A stretch of 64,000 nt of DNA, from the NCBI GenBank assembly GCA_963829705.1, contig CAWHJN010000002.1:186001-250000 (forward strand). Reading direction: 5' to 3'. Origin of the DNA: CAWHJN01 sp963829705. GTDB taxonomy: Bacteria > Bacteroidota > Rhodothermia > Rhodothermales > BA12. Positions 36,087 to 45,428 of the stretch are shown piece after piece. The position numbers and the translations under genes are program-made. Positions within the stretch are counted from its first letter, which is position 1. Every line of letters starts with the position of its first letter. The notes below the pieces were generated by a model. It was not told where the DNA came from, ran no database searches, and saw only the letters and a program-made list of their open reading frames with translations.

Positions 36087-37139
36087 ATGCGCCTCGCCGT
36101 ACTGCTCCTCGTCGTCTTCTTTGCCGCTCCGCTGTCCTTCGCGCAGACGGGCACCTTCACCTTCAGCACGTCACCCGAAAAAGACCTCGACAACGGAGTG
36201 AATGCCGTCACCGAAATCGTAGGCGGTGTTACACTGACCGTCACGGCGACGGGCCAGGGGGCCGCTTCGCTGGCCGCCTGGGATTACAGCGGATGGAAAG
36301 GCATGAACGGGTACTGCGTGGCAGACAACGACCCCGTAAACAGCCTCATTCTCACGTTCAGCAACCCCGTCAACGTGTCGAGCCTGCGCTTTGCGGACGG
36401 CTCCGCCAACGGCAGTACGGGGACTTTCGTGTTCACCCCGAACGTGGGCACGGCCTTCACGGCAACCGACAACGGCAGCGGCATGACAGTGGTACCGGCA
36501 GGTGGCTTCGCCGGCATCACGATGCTCACCATCACCCGGCAGGACGGCACGGCGTTCTACTTTGCGCTCGACGATGTGACGATGGACGCCTCACTGCCGG
36601 TCGAACTGACGGGCTTCACTGCCGCCGCCGATGGCTCGGACGCCGTGCTCCGCTGGGAGACGGCCTCGGAAACCAACAACGTGGGCTTCGAGGTGCAGAT
36701 GGATGCCGGCGCGGGCTTCGCCCCGCTCGGCTTCGTCGCGGGCGCGGGCACGTCACTCGAAGGCCAGCGCTACAGCTACCGCACCGCCGGCCTCGCGCCG
36801 GGCACCTACACCTTCCGCCTCCGGCAGGTCGATTTCGACGGCGCGTTTGCGTTCAGCCCTGCTGTCGAGCTTTCCGTGGCTCCGCAAGGCTATGCTCTGC
36901 TCGCGCCTTCGACCTTTGCCGACCTCGCCGAGGTGCAGCTTTCGGTCGAGCGCGGGCAGCACGTGCGCGCGAGCCTGTACGACCTGCTGGGCCGCGAAGT
37001 CCAGGTGCTGCACAGCGGAGCCGTCGAGGGCACCACACGCCTGTCGCTCGGCGGCGCGGCGCTGCCATCAGGCGTCTACTTCGTGCGCGTGACAGGCGAA
37101 ACGTTTACGGCTACGCGCCAGATCGTCCGCGTCCGCTGA
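36087..37139 (+). CDS. Secreted protein with type IX sorting domain
   Basis: 350 residues. The ATG at 36087 gives a signal peptide (MRLAVLLLVVFFAAPLSFA). The N-terminal 160 residues form a beta-sandwich-like domain (TLTVTATGQGAASLAAWDYS, SLILTFSNPVNVSSLRFADG) resembling PEP-CTERM-adjacent or discoidin-like folds; a carbohydrate-binding role is possible but not shown. The second half is the classical Bacteroidota cargo ending: LPVELTGFTAAADGSDAVLR, then a sorting domain with YDLLGREVQVLH and ending RQIVRVR. It is exported by the type IX system. No catalytic motif is visible. Confidence 0.78.
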   Translation: MRLAVLLLVVFFAAPLSFAQTGTFTFSTSPEKDLDNGVNAVTEIVGGVTLTVTATGQGAASLAAWDYSGWKGMNGYCVADNDPVNSLILTFSNPVNVSSLRFADGSANGSTGTFVFTPNVGTAFTATDNGSGMTVVPAGGFAGITMLTITRQDGTAFYFALDDVTMDASLPVELTGFTAAADGSDAVLRWETASETNNVGFEVQMDAGAGFAPLGFVAGAGTSLEGQRYSYRTAGLAPGTYTFRLRQVDFDGAFAFSPAVELSVAPQGYALLAPSTFADLAEVQLSVERGQHVRASLYDLLGREVQVLHSGAVEGTTRLSLGGAALPSGVYFVRVTGETFTATRQIVRVR

Positions 37140-37248
37140 CCGGGCCTTCGTGAGTCGGAAGGCAGACGTTGGACGTCGCGGTTCCACGCGGGGCATGCCG
37201 CGGCACACCCCTACTTCGCACTTCCGAATCCCGAAATCTCACTTTACC

Positions 37249-38115
37249 CTATACCTTCCGCAGCCGCGCCTCGCGCACCAGCGTGGGCCAGTCGAAGCCA
37301 GGATGGAGGTCGGTTTTGTCGGCGCGTAGCTGGTGGTGGCCGAGGATGCCGGTGAACGAGTAAAGGTCGCGGCTGAACGAATCGTGGTCTTTCGGCGTCT
37401 TGCGCGGGATCGAGAACGTGTCGCACAGGTGATCGACGAGGCGGATGACGCTCTGGAGTTGCGGCGTGGCGTAGGCGGCGTAGTGCTGGTACGAGCGCCA
37501 TTTTTTGCCCGCGTCGAACACCTCGCCCCGGTAGCGGCACGAGTCGGCGATCTTGTCGAACGAGTAGAAATTGTTGTCGGTGTGCTTGATGAGCCCGCCT
37601 TCGGAGGCCATCTCGATGCCGATGGAGCGCTTGTCGATGGAGCCGTTGGTGCCCTTCACGCCCAGGTGGAAGGCCCAGTCGCGCGGGTCGAAGACCTCGT
37701 AGATCGTCCCGTCGCGCTCGACGATGTAGGCCGTGGCGATGCGGCCCGCGCTCTCCTGCCACCACCGGAACGTGCTCTTGGCCGAGCCGCCCGCCGTGTG
37801 GTGCAACACGATGAGGTCTTTAGGAAAGCGCTGTTGCAGATACTCCGATGACGACAGCCGCAGCGTCGTGTCGACGATGAGCGCCTCGGGCGCGTCGGCA
37901 TCGATGGGCGCGGGCGTGGCGTTCTCCCGGATGGCGCGCATCGTCACGGGGCCGACGAGGCCATCGGGCAGGAGGCCGCGCGAGGTCTGGTAGGCGATGA
38001 CGGCGGCTTCCGTCGCCGCGCCGAACTCGCCGTCGGCGTCGAAGCCGAGGGCGCGCAGGTGTTGTTGGAGTTCGGCGACGTCGGGGCCGCTCGATCCTTT
38101 CTTGAGCAGGGACAT
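37249..38115 (-). CDS. Peptidoglycan-binding N-acetylmuramoyl-L-alanine amidase
   Basis: 288 residues. The N-terminal 60 residues are a peptidoglycan-binding module (GPDVAELQQHLRALGFDADG, AVIAYQTSRGLLPDGLVGP). The catalytic amidase_2 domain follows, with zinc-ligand candidates in VLHHTAGGS and at the C-terminus DLHPGFDW, and the conserved core RSIGIEMASEGG and LGHHQLRADKT. The ATG at 38115 was chosen because upstream residues are not conserved and there is no signal peptide in either version, so export may use another route or the enzyme acts on recycled muropeptides. Confidence 0.87.
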   Translation of the reverse strand: MSLLKKGSSGPDVAELQQHLRALGFDADGEFGAATEAAVIAYQTSRGLLPDGLVGPVTMRAIRENATPAPIDADAPEALIVDTTLRLSSSEYLQQRFPKDLIVLHHTAGGSAKSTFRWWQESAGRIATAYIVERDGTIYEVFDPRDWAFHLGVKGTNGSIDKRSIGIEMASEGGLIKHTDNNFYSFDKIADSCRYRGEVFDAGKKWRSYQHYAAYATPQLQSVIRLVDHLCDTFSIPRKTPKDHDSFSRDLYSFTGILGHHQLRADKTDLHPGFDWPTLVREARLRKV

Positions 38116-38227
38116 GGCAGGTAGGGGCTGAGTTACCCAAGCGTACAGCACGCGCGGTTCAGGCGCAAGCAGCGGTGCAGCCTCGGCCAGGGTTACCTTT
38201 GCCATTCTCCAACCCCGGCCTCCTCGT

Positions 38228-39379
38228 ATGCGCTTCTTGCTCGCCACCTGCCTCGCCGTGCTGCTCGCCCCGTCGGTGGCGGCGCAGTCCTCCCCGTCCA
38301 CCCGCCCGGCGGAGCGCCCGCGCGCCCGCGCCCTCGGCGTCGCGCCCGGCGTTCTCTCGCCCGGCCCTCACAACGCCATCACCGACGTGGCCGGGGTACG
38401 CGTGGGGCAGGTCACGCTCGTCGAAGGCACGTCCGTTCACACCGGCGTGACGGCGGTGCTGCCGCACGGCGGCAACCTGTACCGCGACAAAGTGCCCGCG
38501 GGCGTGGCGGTGGCCAACGGCTACGGCAAGCTGATGGGGACGACGCAGATCCACGAACTCGGCGAGATCGAGACGCCCATCGTGCTCACCAACACACTCT
38601 CGGTGCCCGAAGCCGCCTCGGCACTCGTCGGGTGGACGCTGGCGCAGCCTGGCAACGAGGCCGTCCGCAGCGTCAACGCCATCGTGGGCGAAACCAACGA
38701 CGGCTTCCTCAACGACATCCGCGCGCGGACCGTCCGGCCGGAGCACGTGCTGGAAGCCCTCGCGCATGCCGCCGAGGGTCCCGTCGAGGAGGGCGCCGTG
38801 GGGGCGGGCGCAGGCACGGTGGCCTTCGGGTGGAAAGGCGGCATCGGGACGAGTTCGCGGCTGCTGCCGCGCTCGCTGGGCGGCTACACCGTCGGGGTGC
38901 TCGTGCAGACGAACTACGGCGGCATCCTACAGATCGACGGCGTACCCGTGGGCGAGGCGCTGGGGCAGTACTACCTGCGCGAAACGCTCGACAACGGCGA
39001 CGCCGACGGCTCCATCATGATCGTCGTGGCGACAGACGCGCCGCTGTCGGATCGCAACCTGGAACGCCTCGCCTACCGGGCGCTGCTGGCGGTGGCACGC
39101 ACGGGCTCACCGATCACCAACGGCAGCGGCGACTACGCCATCGCCTTTTCGAGCGCCGCGTCGGTCCGCCGCACGCCCGAACGCCGCGACGGTGTGGCCG
39201 CCTACGAGGAACTCGCCAACGAGAACATGTCGCCGCTCTTCCAGGCTGCCGTCGAGGCCACCGAGGAGGCCATCTACAACTCCCTCTTCGCGGCCACTAC
39301 CACCGCCGGCCACCGCGGCACCGCCGAGGCGTTGCCCCTCGACGAGGTCACCCGGCTGCTGCGCGCATCCCGCCGGTGA
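38228..39379 (+). CDS. P1-family aminopeptidase (DmpA/BapA type)
   Basis: 383 residues with signal peptide MRFLLATCLAVLLAPSVAA. Family P1 enzymes are N-terminal nucleophile hydrolases that self-cleave before a serine. The processing region is present as GWKGGIGTSSR, the nearby GAGAGTVAF fits, and PGPHNAITDVAGVRVGQVTL and ANGYGKLMGTTQIHELG match the family. The likely role is release of N-terminal D- or beta-amino acids from peptides in the periplasm. Length is typical. Confidence 0.9.
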   Translation: MRFLLATCLAVLLAPSVAAQSSPSTRPAERPRARALGVAPGVLSPGPHNAITDVAGVRVGQVTLVEGTSVHTGVTAVLPHGGNLYRDKVPAGVAVANGYGKLMGTTQIHELGEIETPIVLTNTLSVPEAASALVGWTLAQPGNEAVRSVNAIVGETNDGFLNDIRARTVRPEHVLEALAHAAEGPVEEGAVGAGAGTVAFGWKGGIGTSSRLLPRSLGGYTVGVLVQTNYGGILQIDGVPVGEALGQYYLRETLDNGDADGSIMIVVATDAPLSDRNLERLAYRALLAVARTGSPITNGSGDYAIAFSSAASVRRTPERRDGVAAYEELANENMSPLFQAAVEATEEAIYNSLFAATTTAGHRGTAEALPLDEVTRLLRASRR

Positions 39380-39511
39380 GGTCGGGATGCGGAACGCGCT
39401 ACCGCCCTCCCCGACCGCCATGCTGCCTGCCCCGCTCTGCACACAGGGTGACGGGTTCACAAGGCGGAAGCGATTCTCGCACCTCCCACTTCCAACTTCT
39501 GACCTTCACCC

Positions 39512-40444
39512 TCACTCGACGGGCCGCCACGGGTCGTCCGGGTTGAAATGCTCGTAGACGGCGCGGGAGACCTGACGGATGAGGCGGTAGCCTTCGCTCG
39601 TGAGCGCGTAGCTCGTGTCGCGCTGGTTTTTGGTGATGACGGCGAGCACGTAGTCGCCCGAGGGCGCGTTGACGAGCAGCACCTCGGAGCGTGAGCGGTC
39701 TACGAAGCCCTGCTTCGAAGCGGCCTGCACCGTCGGCGGGATCTGCGACAGCGCCGCGCCCTGCCAGTAGCTCTTCGTCAGCAAACGGTACATCTGCTCG
39801 TCTGCCTGCGGGTTCACCGCCCGGCCCTCGCGGATCCGCACGAAGAGGTCGGCCATCTCGCGCGGCGTCGTCTGTCCCCATCCGTAGATCGCCCCCGAGG
39901 CCTCGCGCCCCGGCGTCCGCGCGTTGAGGCGGGTGTGGACGAATCCGTGAGCGTCGAGCCAGGCGTTGACCTCCGCGCCGCCCACGAGGCCCTGAATCCA
40001 GAGGCTCGCCACGTTGTCGCTCACCGAGAGCATCAGAAAGACGAGTTCGGAGAGCGGCAGCGTGTCGCCGGGCACCATGTAGCCCGCCACGTCGGTGGTC
40101 TCGACGTACTTGTAGTGCAGCGCCTCCGGGTACGTCAGCACCGCATCGAGGTCGTGCAGGCCGCGCGCCGTCTGGTCGAAGAGCGTGGCCAGGATGGGCA
40201 CCTTGATGAGGCTGGCCGTCGGGAAGAGCGTGTCGGCGTGGACTTCAGCGGTGGCCCCCGTGGGCAGGTGGCGCACGTAGACACCCGCCACGCCGCCGAA
40301 GCCGTCGAGGAGACGCGCGAGGCGATCCGTCAGCACGGTGTCAGCGAATCCACCCGGTCGGATCTCCTGCGCGCGGACGGGCGCGGCGAGGGCGACGAGC
40401 AGCAGGAGCGCGAGCGGCGCGTGACGCGGCAGACGGACAGGCAT
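39512..40444 (-). CDS. Class A beta-lactamase-like serine hydrolase
   Basis: 310 residues, signal peptide MPVRLPRHAPLALLLLVALA. The nucleophile motif is ASLIKV (SxxK), the second motif is SVSDNVA (SDN) and the third is the KTG-like KQG in ASKQGFVD. These are the class A hallmarks, but the divergence and the KQG variant make it more likely a general beta-lactamase-fold hydrolase; ability to hydrolyse beta-lactams cannot be read from sequence. The gene is alone between convergent and divergent neighbours. Confidence 0.85.
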   Translation of the reverse strand: MPVRLPRHAPLALLLLVALAAPVRAQEIRPGGFADTVLTDRLARLLDGFGGVAGVYVRHLPTGATAEVHADTLFPTASLIKVPILATLFDQTARGLHDLDAVLTYPEALHYKYVETTDVAGYMVPGDTLPLSELVFLMLSVSDNVASLWIQGLVGGAEVNAWLDAHGFVHTRLNARTPGREASGAIYGWGQTTPREMADLFVRIREGRAVNPQADEQMYRLLTKSYWQGAALSQIPPTVQAASKQGFVDRSRSEVLLVNAPSGDYVLAVITKNQRDTSYALTSEGYRLIRQVSRAVYEHFNPDDPWRPVE

Positions 40445-40551
40445 GGCAGGCGGAGGGTACGTGCTATGGAAGCGGATCTGCGGTGTTCGAGCCCCGCCGC
40501 CCGACGCGGCGAACCTCCCAATCTACACGACGCCGGGCCGCGCTGCCGATG

Positions 40552-41445
40552 TCAGGAGGCACGAGGGCGCACCTCGACCTGCCCGCCGCGCACGCGCGTG
40601 TCGAAGGCAGGCTGCCGGTGGACGCTCGGGCCGTGGACGATGGAGCCGTCGCGGAGGTCGAAGATGGAGTCGTGCCACGGGCAGCGGACGGTGCAGCGGC
40701 CCTCGTCGCACGCGACGGTGCCCTCGTCGAGCGGTCCGCCAGCATGGGCGCACGTGGCGGCCAGCGCGTACAGCGCCTCGCCGTCGCGGTAAAGCAGGAC
40801 CGGCTCGCCATCGTAGGTCGCGCGCGTGGGCTGCCGGTCGGCGAGGTCGGCCTCCGCCAGCACGGGCCGCCAGTCTGCCGCTCCGTCGAACGAAGGGCTG
40901 TGGTCGGTGCCGACCTTATGGCTGTAGACGAGGTGGCCGCCGAGCCACGCCGAGGCCCCGCTGAGGGCGAGCGCGCCGAGCGAGAGCGCCACGCCGCGCC
41001 CGTGGCGTCCGCGCCGACGCTCGCGCAGCGACAGGACGTAGAGCACGACGTTGATGTCGTTGAGGGCGGCGTGGAGCGTGGCGGCCCCGGCAGCAGGCTT
41101 CGGGATGCCGGAGAAGTCGGCCAGCCCGGCCAGTGCGGTGGGCACGGCAGCAGCGGTGCCGAGCGCGGCAAGCGTATCGCCCGCCCAGCGCGCGCGCCTC
41201 CTGCCGGTCGTGAGAGCCAGAACGTCGAAAACAGCGCCCGCCCCCCACGCTCCGATGACGAGGTCGGTGAGGACGGCGTGGAGCGGGTGGCCCAGCCACG
41301 TTCCGTGCAGCATGTCGGCGAGCGTACGCGTGGGCGCGCCGCCCTTGAGGATGGCGGCGTGAAGGGTTTCAGCGAGCGCCTCGCCGCGTTCCTGGAGCTC
41401 GGGGATCGCGTCGAGCGCGGGGGCGACGTACTTCGATACGGACAT
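40552..41445 (-). CDS. DUF2231 membrane domain fused to a Rieske 2Fe-2S domain
   Basis: 297 residues. The N-terminal 190 residues are a DUF2231-type membrane domain with about four hydrophobic segments (DLVIGAWGAGAVFDVLAL, GVALSLGALALSGASAWLGG) and conserved histidines (HGTWLGHPLHAVLTD). The C-terminal 105 residues are a Rieske domain with cluster ligands CAH in ATCAHAGGPL and CPWH in RCPWHDSIFDLRDG. The fusion would place an electron-transfer centre on a small membrane carrier. A 14-base palindrome ACCCTGGCCAGGGT sits 44 bases upstream of the start (41490-41503) and could be an operator. Confidence 0.85.
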   Translation of the reverse strand: MSVSKYVAPALDAIPELQERGEALAETLHAAILKGGAPTRTLADMLHGTWLGHPLHAVLTDLVIGAWGAGAVFDVLALTTGRRRARWAGDTLAALGTAAAVPTALAGLADFSGIPKPAAGAATLHAALNDINVVLYVLSLRERRRGRHGRGVALSLGALALSGASAWLGGHLVYSHKVGTDHSPSFDGAADWRPVLAEADLADRQPTRATYDGEPVLLYRDGEALYALAATCAHAGGPLDEGTVACDEGRCTVRCPWHDSIFDLRDGSIVHGPSVHRQPAFDTRVRGGQVEVRPRAS

Positions 41446-41584
41446 GGCAGCAGGGGTCAGGTGAGCGGTAGAACCAGGTTCACGCATATACCCTGGCCAG
41501 GGTGGATTTGATTTCCACCGGCTCCTCGATCCTCACACAGGTGTAGCGGCGCAGCGGGAAGGCTCCATCCGAGACGGCGGCGCG

Positions 41585-42586
41585 TCAGGCCTCCTCTGTC
41601 GGCACGTGCTGGTCGAGGAGGCTGCCCGTTTCGGCACCCTTCACACTCGGATCGCTGCTGAGGGGGGCGTTGGCAGAGGCGGCGTTCGACTCGTGGCCGC
41701 GCCCGATGCCGTACATCCACTCGCGCCACGTCAGGCGCTGCTCGTAGCGCCGGGGAAAGCGTTTGCCACGCGTCTGCGCGAAGTTGAGGATGCCGACGAG
41801 CATCACCCCACCCACGGTGTTGCCCGTCACCACGGCCCCGAAAAAGCGCGCCGCGTCGAGTACGTGGGCATCGCCCTGGAAGACGAGGTAAAACATCTCG
41901 CACGCGCCGATGATGCAGTGGAAGAGGTCGGCGGCGGGCACGAGAAACATGATGGCGAAGACGATGAGAAAGCGCGTCACGGTGTCGCGCGCGGCGTGGT
42001 TGAGCCACACCATCGAGGCGACGAGCCAGCCCGCGATGACGCCTTTCCAGAACAGCGCCGACGTGGGCACCTCCAGCCCGTGCAGCGCGAGGGCGCGCGC
42101 GGTGGCGGCGGTGTCGGCGTCGAACACACCGGTTTTCGCCAGCACGAGGCCCATCAGGAGCGCACCCAGCACGTTGGCCCCCAGCACGATGCCCCACACG
42201 CGCAGGAGTTGCGGCACGCTGGCGATGCGCGTGAGCACGAGCGTGACGGGCGTGAGCGTGTTCTCGGTGAAGAGCTGGTAGCGCCCCAGCACGATCAGCA
42301 GGAAGCCGATGGGGTAGAGAATGCCGCCGACGAGGCCGCTCGTGTCCGACGGCACGGCGGCGGTGATGGCGCTGCGGGCCACGAACGACAGCCCGATGGT
42401 GAGCCCCGCCGCCAGCCCCGACAGAAACAGCAGTCGGTTGGAACGGACGAACTCCTCGTCGGCGGTGGCGATGAGGCGCTGGAAGATCTCGTCGGTGGAG
42501 AACAGGTCGCGGACGGCGTGCCCGGAGGCCGGCGCGCCGCTTTCGGATCGGTCGAGCGACGTCCGGAGGTGATCGGAGGGGAGCAT
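41585..42586 (-). CDS. Formate/nitrite transporter (FNT) family channel
   Basis: 333 residues, about six transmembrane helices. The FNT pattern appears as GGILYPIGFLLIVLGRYQLF followed by TENTLTPVTLVL, and in VVTGNTVGGVMLVGILNFAQ. FNT proteins are pentameric channels for formate, nitrite or hydrosulfide. The N-terminus has an extra 50-residue acidic region and the C-terminus a 45-residue polar tail, both longer than in FocA. The ATG at 42586 was preferred to an upstream TTG. Substrate not determined. Confidence 0.88.
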   Translation of the reverse strand: MLPSDHLRTSLDRSESGAPASGHAVRDLFSTDEIFQRLIATADEEFVRSNRLLFLSGLAAGLTIGLSFVARSAITAAVPSDTSGLVGGILYPIGFLLIVLGRYQLFTENTLTPVTLVLTRIASVPQLLRVWGIVLGANVLGALLMGLVLAKTGVFDADTAATARALALHGLEVPTSALFWKGVIAGWLVASMVWLNHAARDTVTRFLIVFAIMFLVPAADLFHCIIGACEMFYLVFQGDAHVLDAARFFGAVVTGNTVGGVMLVGILNFAQTRGKRFPRRYEQRLTWREWMYGIGRGHESNAASANAPLSSDPSVKGAETGSLLDQHVPTEEA

Positions 42587-42756
42587 CAGGGGCGAAGGGT
42601 GAGAGCGCCGCGAACCGCCTCCTTTTCCGGCAGATCCGCCGTATTCGGGCGGGGCCAATGCGTTACACCGGAACCCCTGCCGCCGCGCGCCCGACGTGCT
42701 GCACGCCGGAGCGGATTGAATGTCGCCCCTACGACGACTCGACTACCCAACGCGCG

Positions 42757-44247
42757 TCAAACGCGGCGGCGGTCAGCCCAGCGGCTGCGGGAGGCAGTTT
42801 TTTCGCTGGAGGCCCCGATAGGGCCTGCCGAACTCTGCGCGTGCAGCAGCACGGCGGCGAGCGCAGCGGCTTCGCGCGTGGCGGCGTCCGGGGCGAGCAT
42901 GTCGGGCGAGAAATGCTCGGCCACGAAGTGCGTCGAGAAATCGCCCGACCGGAACGCCGGGTGCTCCATCACGAAGTGGCAGAACGGGATCGTCGTCTCC
43001 ACGCCCGCGACCTCGTACTCGGCCAGCGCCCGCGCCATACGGTCCATCGCGGCCTCGCGCGTGCGATCCCACGTGCTGAGTTTGGAGATCATCGGGTCGT
43101 AGTAGACGGGCACGCTACCGCCCTCCTCCACGCCCGCATCCACGCGCACACCCGGCCCCGACGGCGGCGCGTGGCGCAGCAGCGGGCCGGGGTCGGGCAG
43201 GAAGTTCTGGCGGGCGTCCTCGGCGTAGACGCGGCACTCGATGGCGTGTCCGTTCATCCGCACGTCGGCCTGCGTGAAGCCCAGCGTTTCGCCCCGCGCC
43301 ACGCGGATCTGCTCGCGGACGAGGTCGAGGCCGGTGATCCACTCGGTCACGGGGTGTTCGACCTGCAAGCGCGTGTTCATCTCCATAAAGTAGAAGTTCA
43401 GGTCGGCATCGACGAGGAATTCGACCGTGCCCGTCGAGTAGTAGCCCACCGTCTGCGCCGCACGAATCGCCGCCGCACCCATCGCCTCCCGCACCTCGGG
43501 CGTGAGCACCGCCGACGGCGCTTCCTCGATCACCTTCTGGTGCCGCCGCTGGATGGAGCACTCACGCTCGAAGAGGTGCACCATGTTGCCGTGCTGGTCG
43601 CCGAGCACCTGGATTTCGACGTGGCGCGGCTGCAGGATGTACTTCTCGACGAACACGCGCCCGTCCCCGAAGGCCGACGTGGCCTCGCGCGACGCCATCT
43701 CCAGCGCCGAAGCGAGGTCGGCTTCTTTCTCGACGATCCGCATTCCCTTGCCGCCGCCGCCCGCCGCCGCTTTGAGCAGCACCGGGTAGCCGATCTCCGC
43801 CGCGACGGTGCGCGCCTCGTCGATGCCCGAGAGGGCCTCTGTGGTGCCCGGTGCCATCGGCACGCCCGCCGCCTCCATCAGCGCGCGCGCCGCCGTCTTG
43901 TCACCCATCGCCCGGATGGCCTCTGGCGGCGGGCCGATAAAGGCGATCCCGGCTTTTTCGCACGCCTCGGCGAAGGCCGCGTTTTCGGACAGGAAGCCGT
44001 AACCAGGATGGACGCCGTCCGCCCCGCTCTTCTTCGCCACGTCGAGGATCTTCTCGACGACGAGGTACGATTGCGCCGACGGGGCCGGGCCGATGGGGTA
44101 CGCTTCGTCGGCCAGCCGGACGTGCGGCGCGGTGGCGTCGGCCTCGGAGTAGACGGCGACGGTGGCGATGTTCATCTCGCGGCACGTGCGGATGACACGC
44201 ACGGCGATCTCGCCCCGGTTGGCGATGAGAATTTTTTTGATCTGCAC
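42757..44247 (-). CDS. accC: Biotin carboxylase (AccC-type)
   Basis: 496-residue ATP-grasp biotin carboxylase, carboxylating biotin on its carrier protein for acetyl-CoA or propionyl-CoA carboxylase. Motifs: KKILIANRGEIAVRVIRTCR at the N-terminus, the ATP loop KAAAGGGGKGMR, ECSIQRRHQKVIEEAPS, FMEMNTRLQVEHPVTE and the C-terminal FSTHFVAEHFSPDML. The last motif is typical of the longer subunit A type; no biotin-carrier domain is fused. The GTG at 44247 directly precedes the conserved start; a further upstream GTG is less likely. The partner subunits are outside the window. Confidence 0.92.
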   Translation of the reverse strand: MQIKKILIANRGEIAVRVIRTCREMNIATVAVYSEADATAPHVRLADEAYPIGPAPSAQSYLVVEKILDVAKKSGADGVHPGYGFLSENAAFAEACEKAGIAFIGPPPEAIRAMGDKTAARALMEAAGVPMAPGTTEALSGIDEARTVAAEIGYPVLLKAAAGGGGKGMRIVEKEADLASALEMASREATSAFGDGRVFVEKYILQPRHVEIQVLGDQHGNMVHLFERECSIQRRHQKVIEEAPSAVLTPEVREAMGAAAIRAAQTVGYYSTGTVEFLVDADLNFYFMEMNTRLQVEHPVTEWITGLDLVREQIRVARGETLGFTQADVRMNGHAIECRVYAEDARQNFLPDPGPLLRHAPPSGPGVRVDAGVEEGGSVPVYYDPMISKLSTWDRTREAAMDRMARALAEYEVAGVETTIPFCHFVMEHPAFRSGDFSTHFVAEHFSPDMLAPDAATREAAALAAVLLHAQSSAGPIGASSEKTASRSRWADRRRV

Positions 44248-44424
44248 GGATGTATGGGCTTCCTGGGAAAGTCCAGAATAGCGCGTCGCAGGGGCTGCCG
44301 TAAAGCCTTCCGCGTTCTTCACGGCGCATCAGCGCCTTCCGGATCTGCGAGGTGAAGCGCAGGTTGTGGAAGCAGAGCGCCGGGCCAGCCCCGTATCTTG
44401 CCTGGCCCTCGACTTCCCCGCACC

Positions 44425-44886
44425 GTGTCCTTCGCCATCGAAGCCTCCTTCCTCATCCGACTCGTCGTCGCGGCGCTGCTGACGGGGGCGATGGGGTGGG
44501 AGCGCGAGAAGACGGGCAAGAACGCCGGGCTCCGCACGCACATGCTCGTCGGCGTGGCGTCGGCGCTGTTCATGGTCATCTCGGAAGCCATCCTGCTCAC
44601 CAGCAGCTCTTCGCCTGACGCCGCCCGCCTCGACGTGCTCCGCACCGTGCAGGCCGTCGCCACGGGCGTGGGCTTTCTGGGCGCGGGCGTCATTTTCCAC
44701 CAGGCCGAAGGCGGCACGGTGAAAGGCCTCACCACGGCGGCCTCCATCTGGGCGGCATCCGCCATCGGGCTGGGTGTGGGGGTGGGACTGTACGTGCTCT
44801 CGACGGGCGCCACGCTGCTGCTGCTCTTCATTCTGGTCGTCGTCAAGATGCTGGAACGGCCTCCTCTGTCCACCGAAGACCGATGA
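44425..44886 (+). CDS. MgtC/SapB-family membrane protein
   Basis: About 153 residues with four hydrophobic segments. The N-terminal FLIRLVVAALLTGAMGWERE is the MgtC hallmark (GxEREK), followed by GLRTHMLVGVASALF and QAVATGVGFLGAGVIFHQ. The C-terminal ACT-like domain found in true MgtC is missing, so it is the short SapB-like form. A GTG start at 44425 was chosen; a TTG 27 bases upstream is possible. Its stop overlaps the LOG gene start (ATGA). Confidence 0.88.
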   Translation: MSFAIEASFLIRLVVAALLTGAMGWEREKTGKNAGLRTHMLVGVASALFMVISEAILLTSSSSPDAARLDVLRTVQAVATGVGFLGAGVIFHQAEGGTVKGLTTAASIWAASAIGLGVGVGLYVLSTGATLLLLFILVVVKMLERPPLSTEDR

Positions 44887-45428
44887 CCGTCTGCGTCTAC
44901 TGCGCCTCCAGCGAAAACCTGTCTGCGGTGTATTTCGACGTGGCGCGGGCGCTGGGGACGGCGCTGGCGGGGGCGGGGCACGTGCTCGTCTACGGCGGCG
45001 GGGCCGTGGGGCTGATGGGCGAGCTGGCGCGGGCCGTGCACCGCGTACACGGCTACGTCTGCGGCGTCATCCCCGAGGTGCTGCGCGGGCGCGAGGGCAT
45101 CGCCTACCACCTCGCCGACGAACTCATCGTGACGGAGACGATGCAGGAGCGTAAAAAGCACATGTTCACCCGCGCCGACGCCTTCGTGGTGCTGCCGGGC
45201 GGCATCGGCACCCTTGAGGAGTTCATGGAGGTGCTCACGCTGCGCGCCCTCGGCTACCACGACAAGCCCATCGTCCTCCTCTCCACCGGCGGCTTCTACG
45301 ACGGCCTGGCAGCGTTCTTCCGCGAGATGGGCACGCAGGGCTTTCTGCGCGACGACGTGTTCGGTCTGTTCACGACCGTTGGCACGGTGGAGGAGGCCAT
45401 GCGCGTGCTCGAAGAAAGCGTCGCGTGA
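44883..45428 (+). CDS. LOG-family protein (Rossmann-fold phosphoribohydrolase type)
   Basis: 181 residues. LOG proteins cleave the ribose-5'-phosphate from nucleoside monophosphates; in plants this activates cytokinins, while bacterial members act on AMP-like substrates. The signature PGGIGTLEEFMEV and the upstream MQERKKHMFTRADAFVVLPG are both intact, as is the N-terminal VYCASSENL. It overlaps MgtC by 4 bases and the glycosyltransferase by 4 bases, giving a tightly packed three-gene operon. Confidence 0.92.
   Translation: MTVCVYCASSENLSAVYFDVARALGTALAGAGHVLVYGGGAVGLMGELARAVHRVHGYVCGVIPEVLRGREGIAYHLADELIVTETMQERKKHMFTRADAFVVLPGGIGTLEEFMEVLTLRALGYHDKPIVLLSTGGFYDGLAAFFREMGTQGFLRDDVFGLFTTVGTVEEAMRVLEESVA

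Noticed and set aside
39512..40444. Antibiotic-resistance beta-lactamase
   Set aside because: Fold motifs are present but the third motif is KQG and overall divergence is high; resistance cannot be claimed from this.
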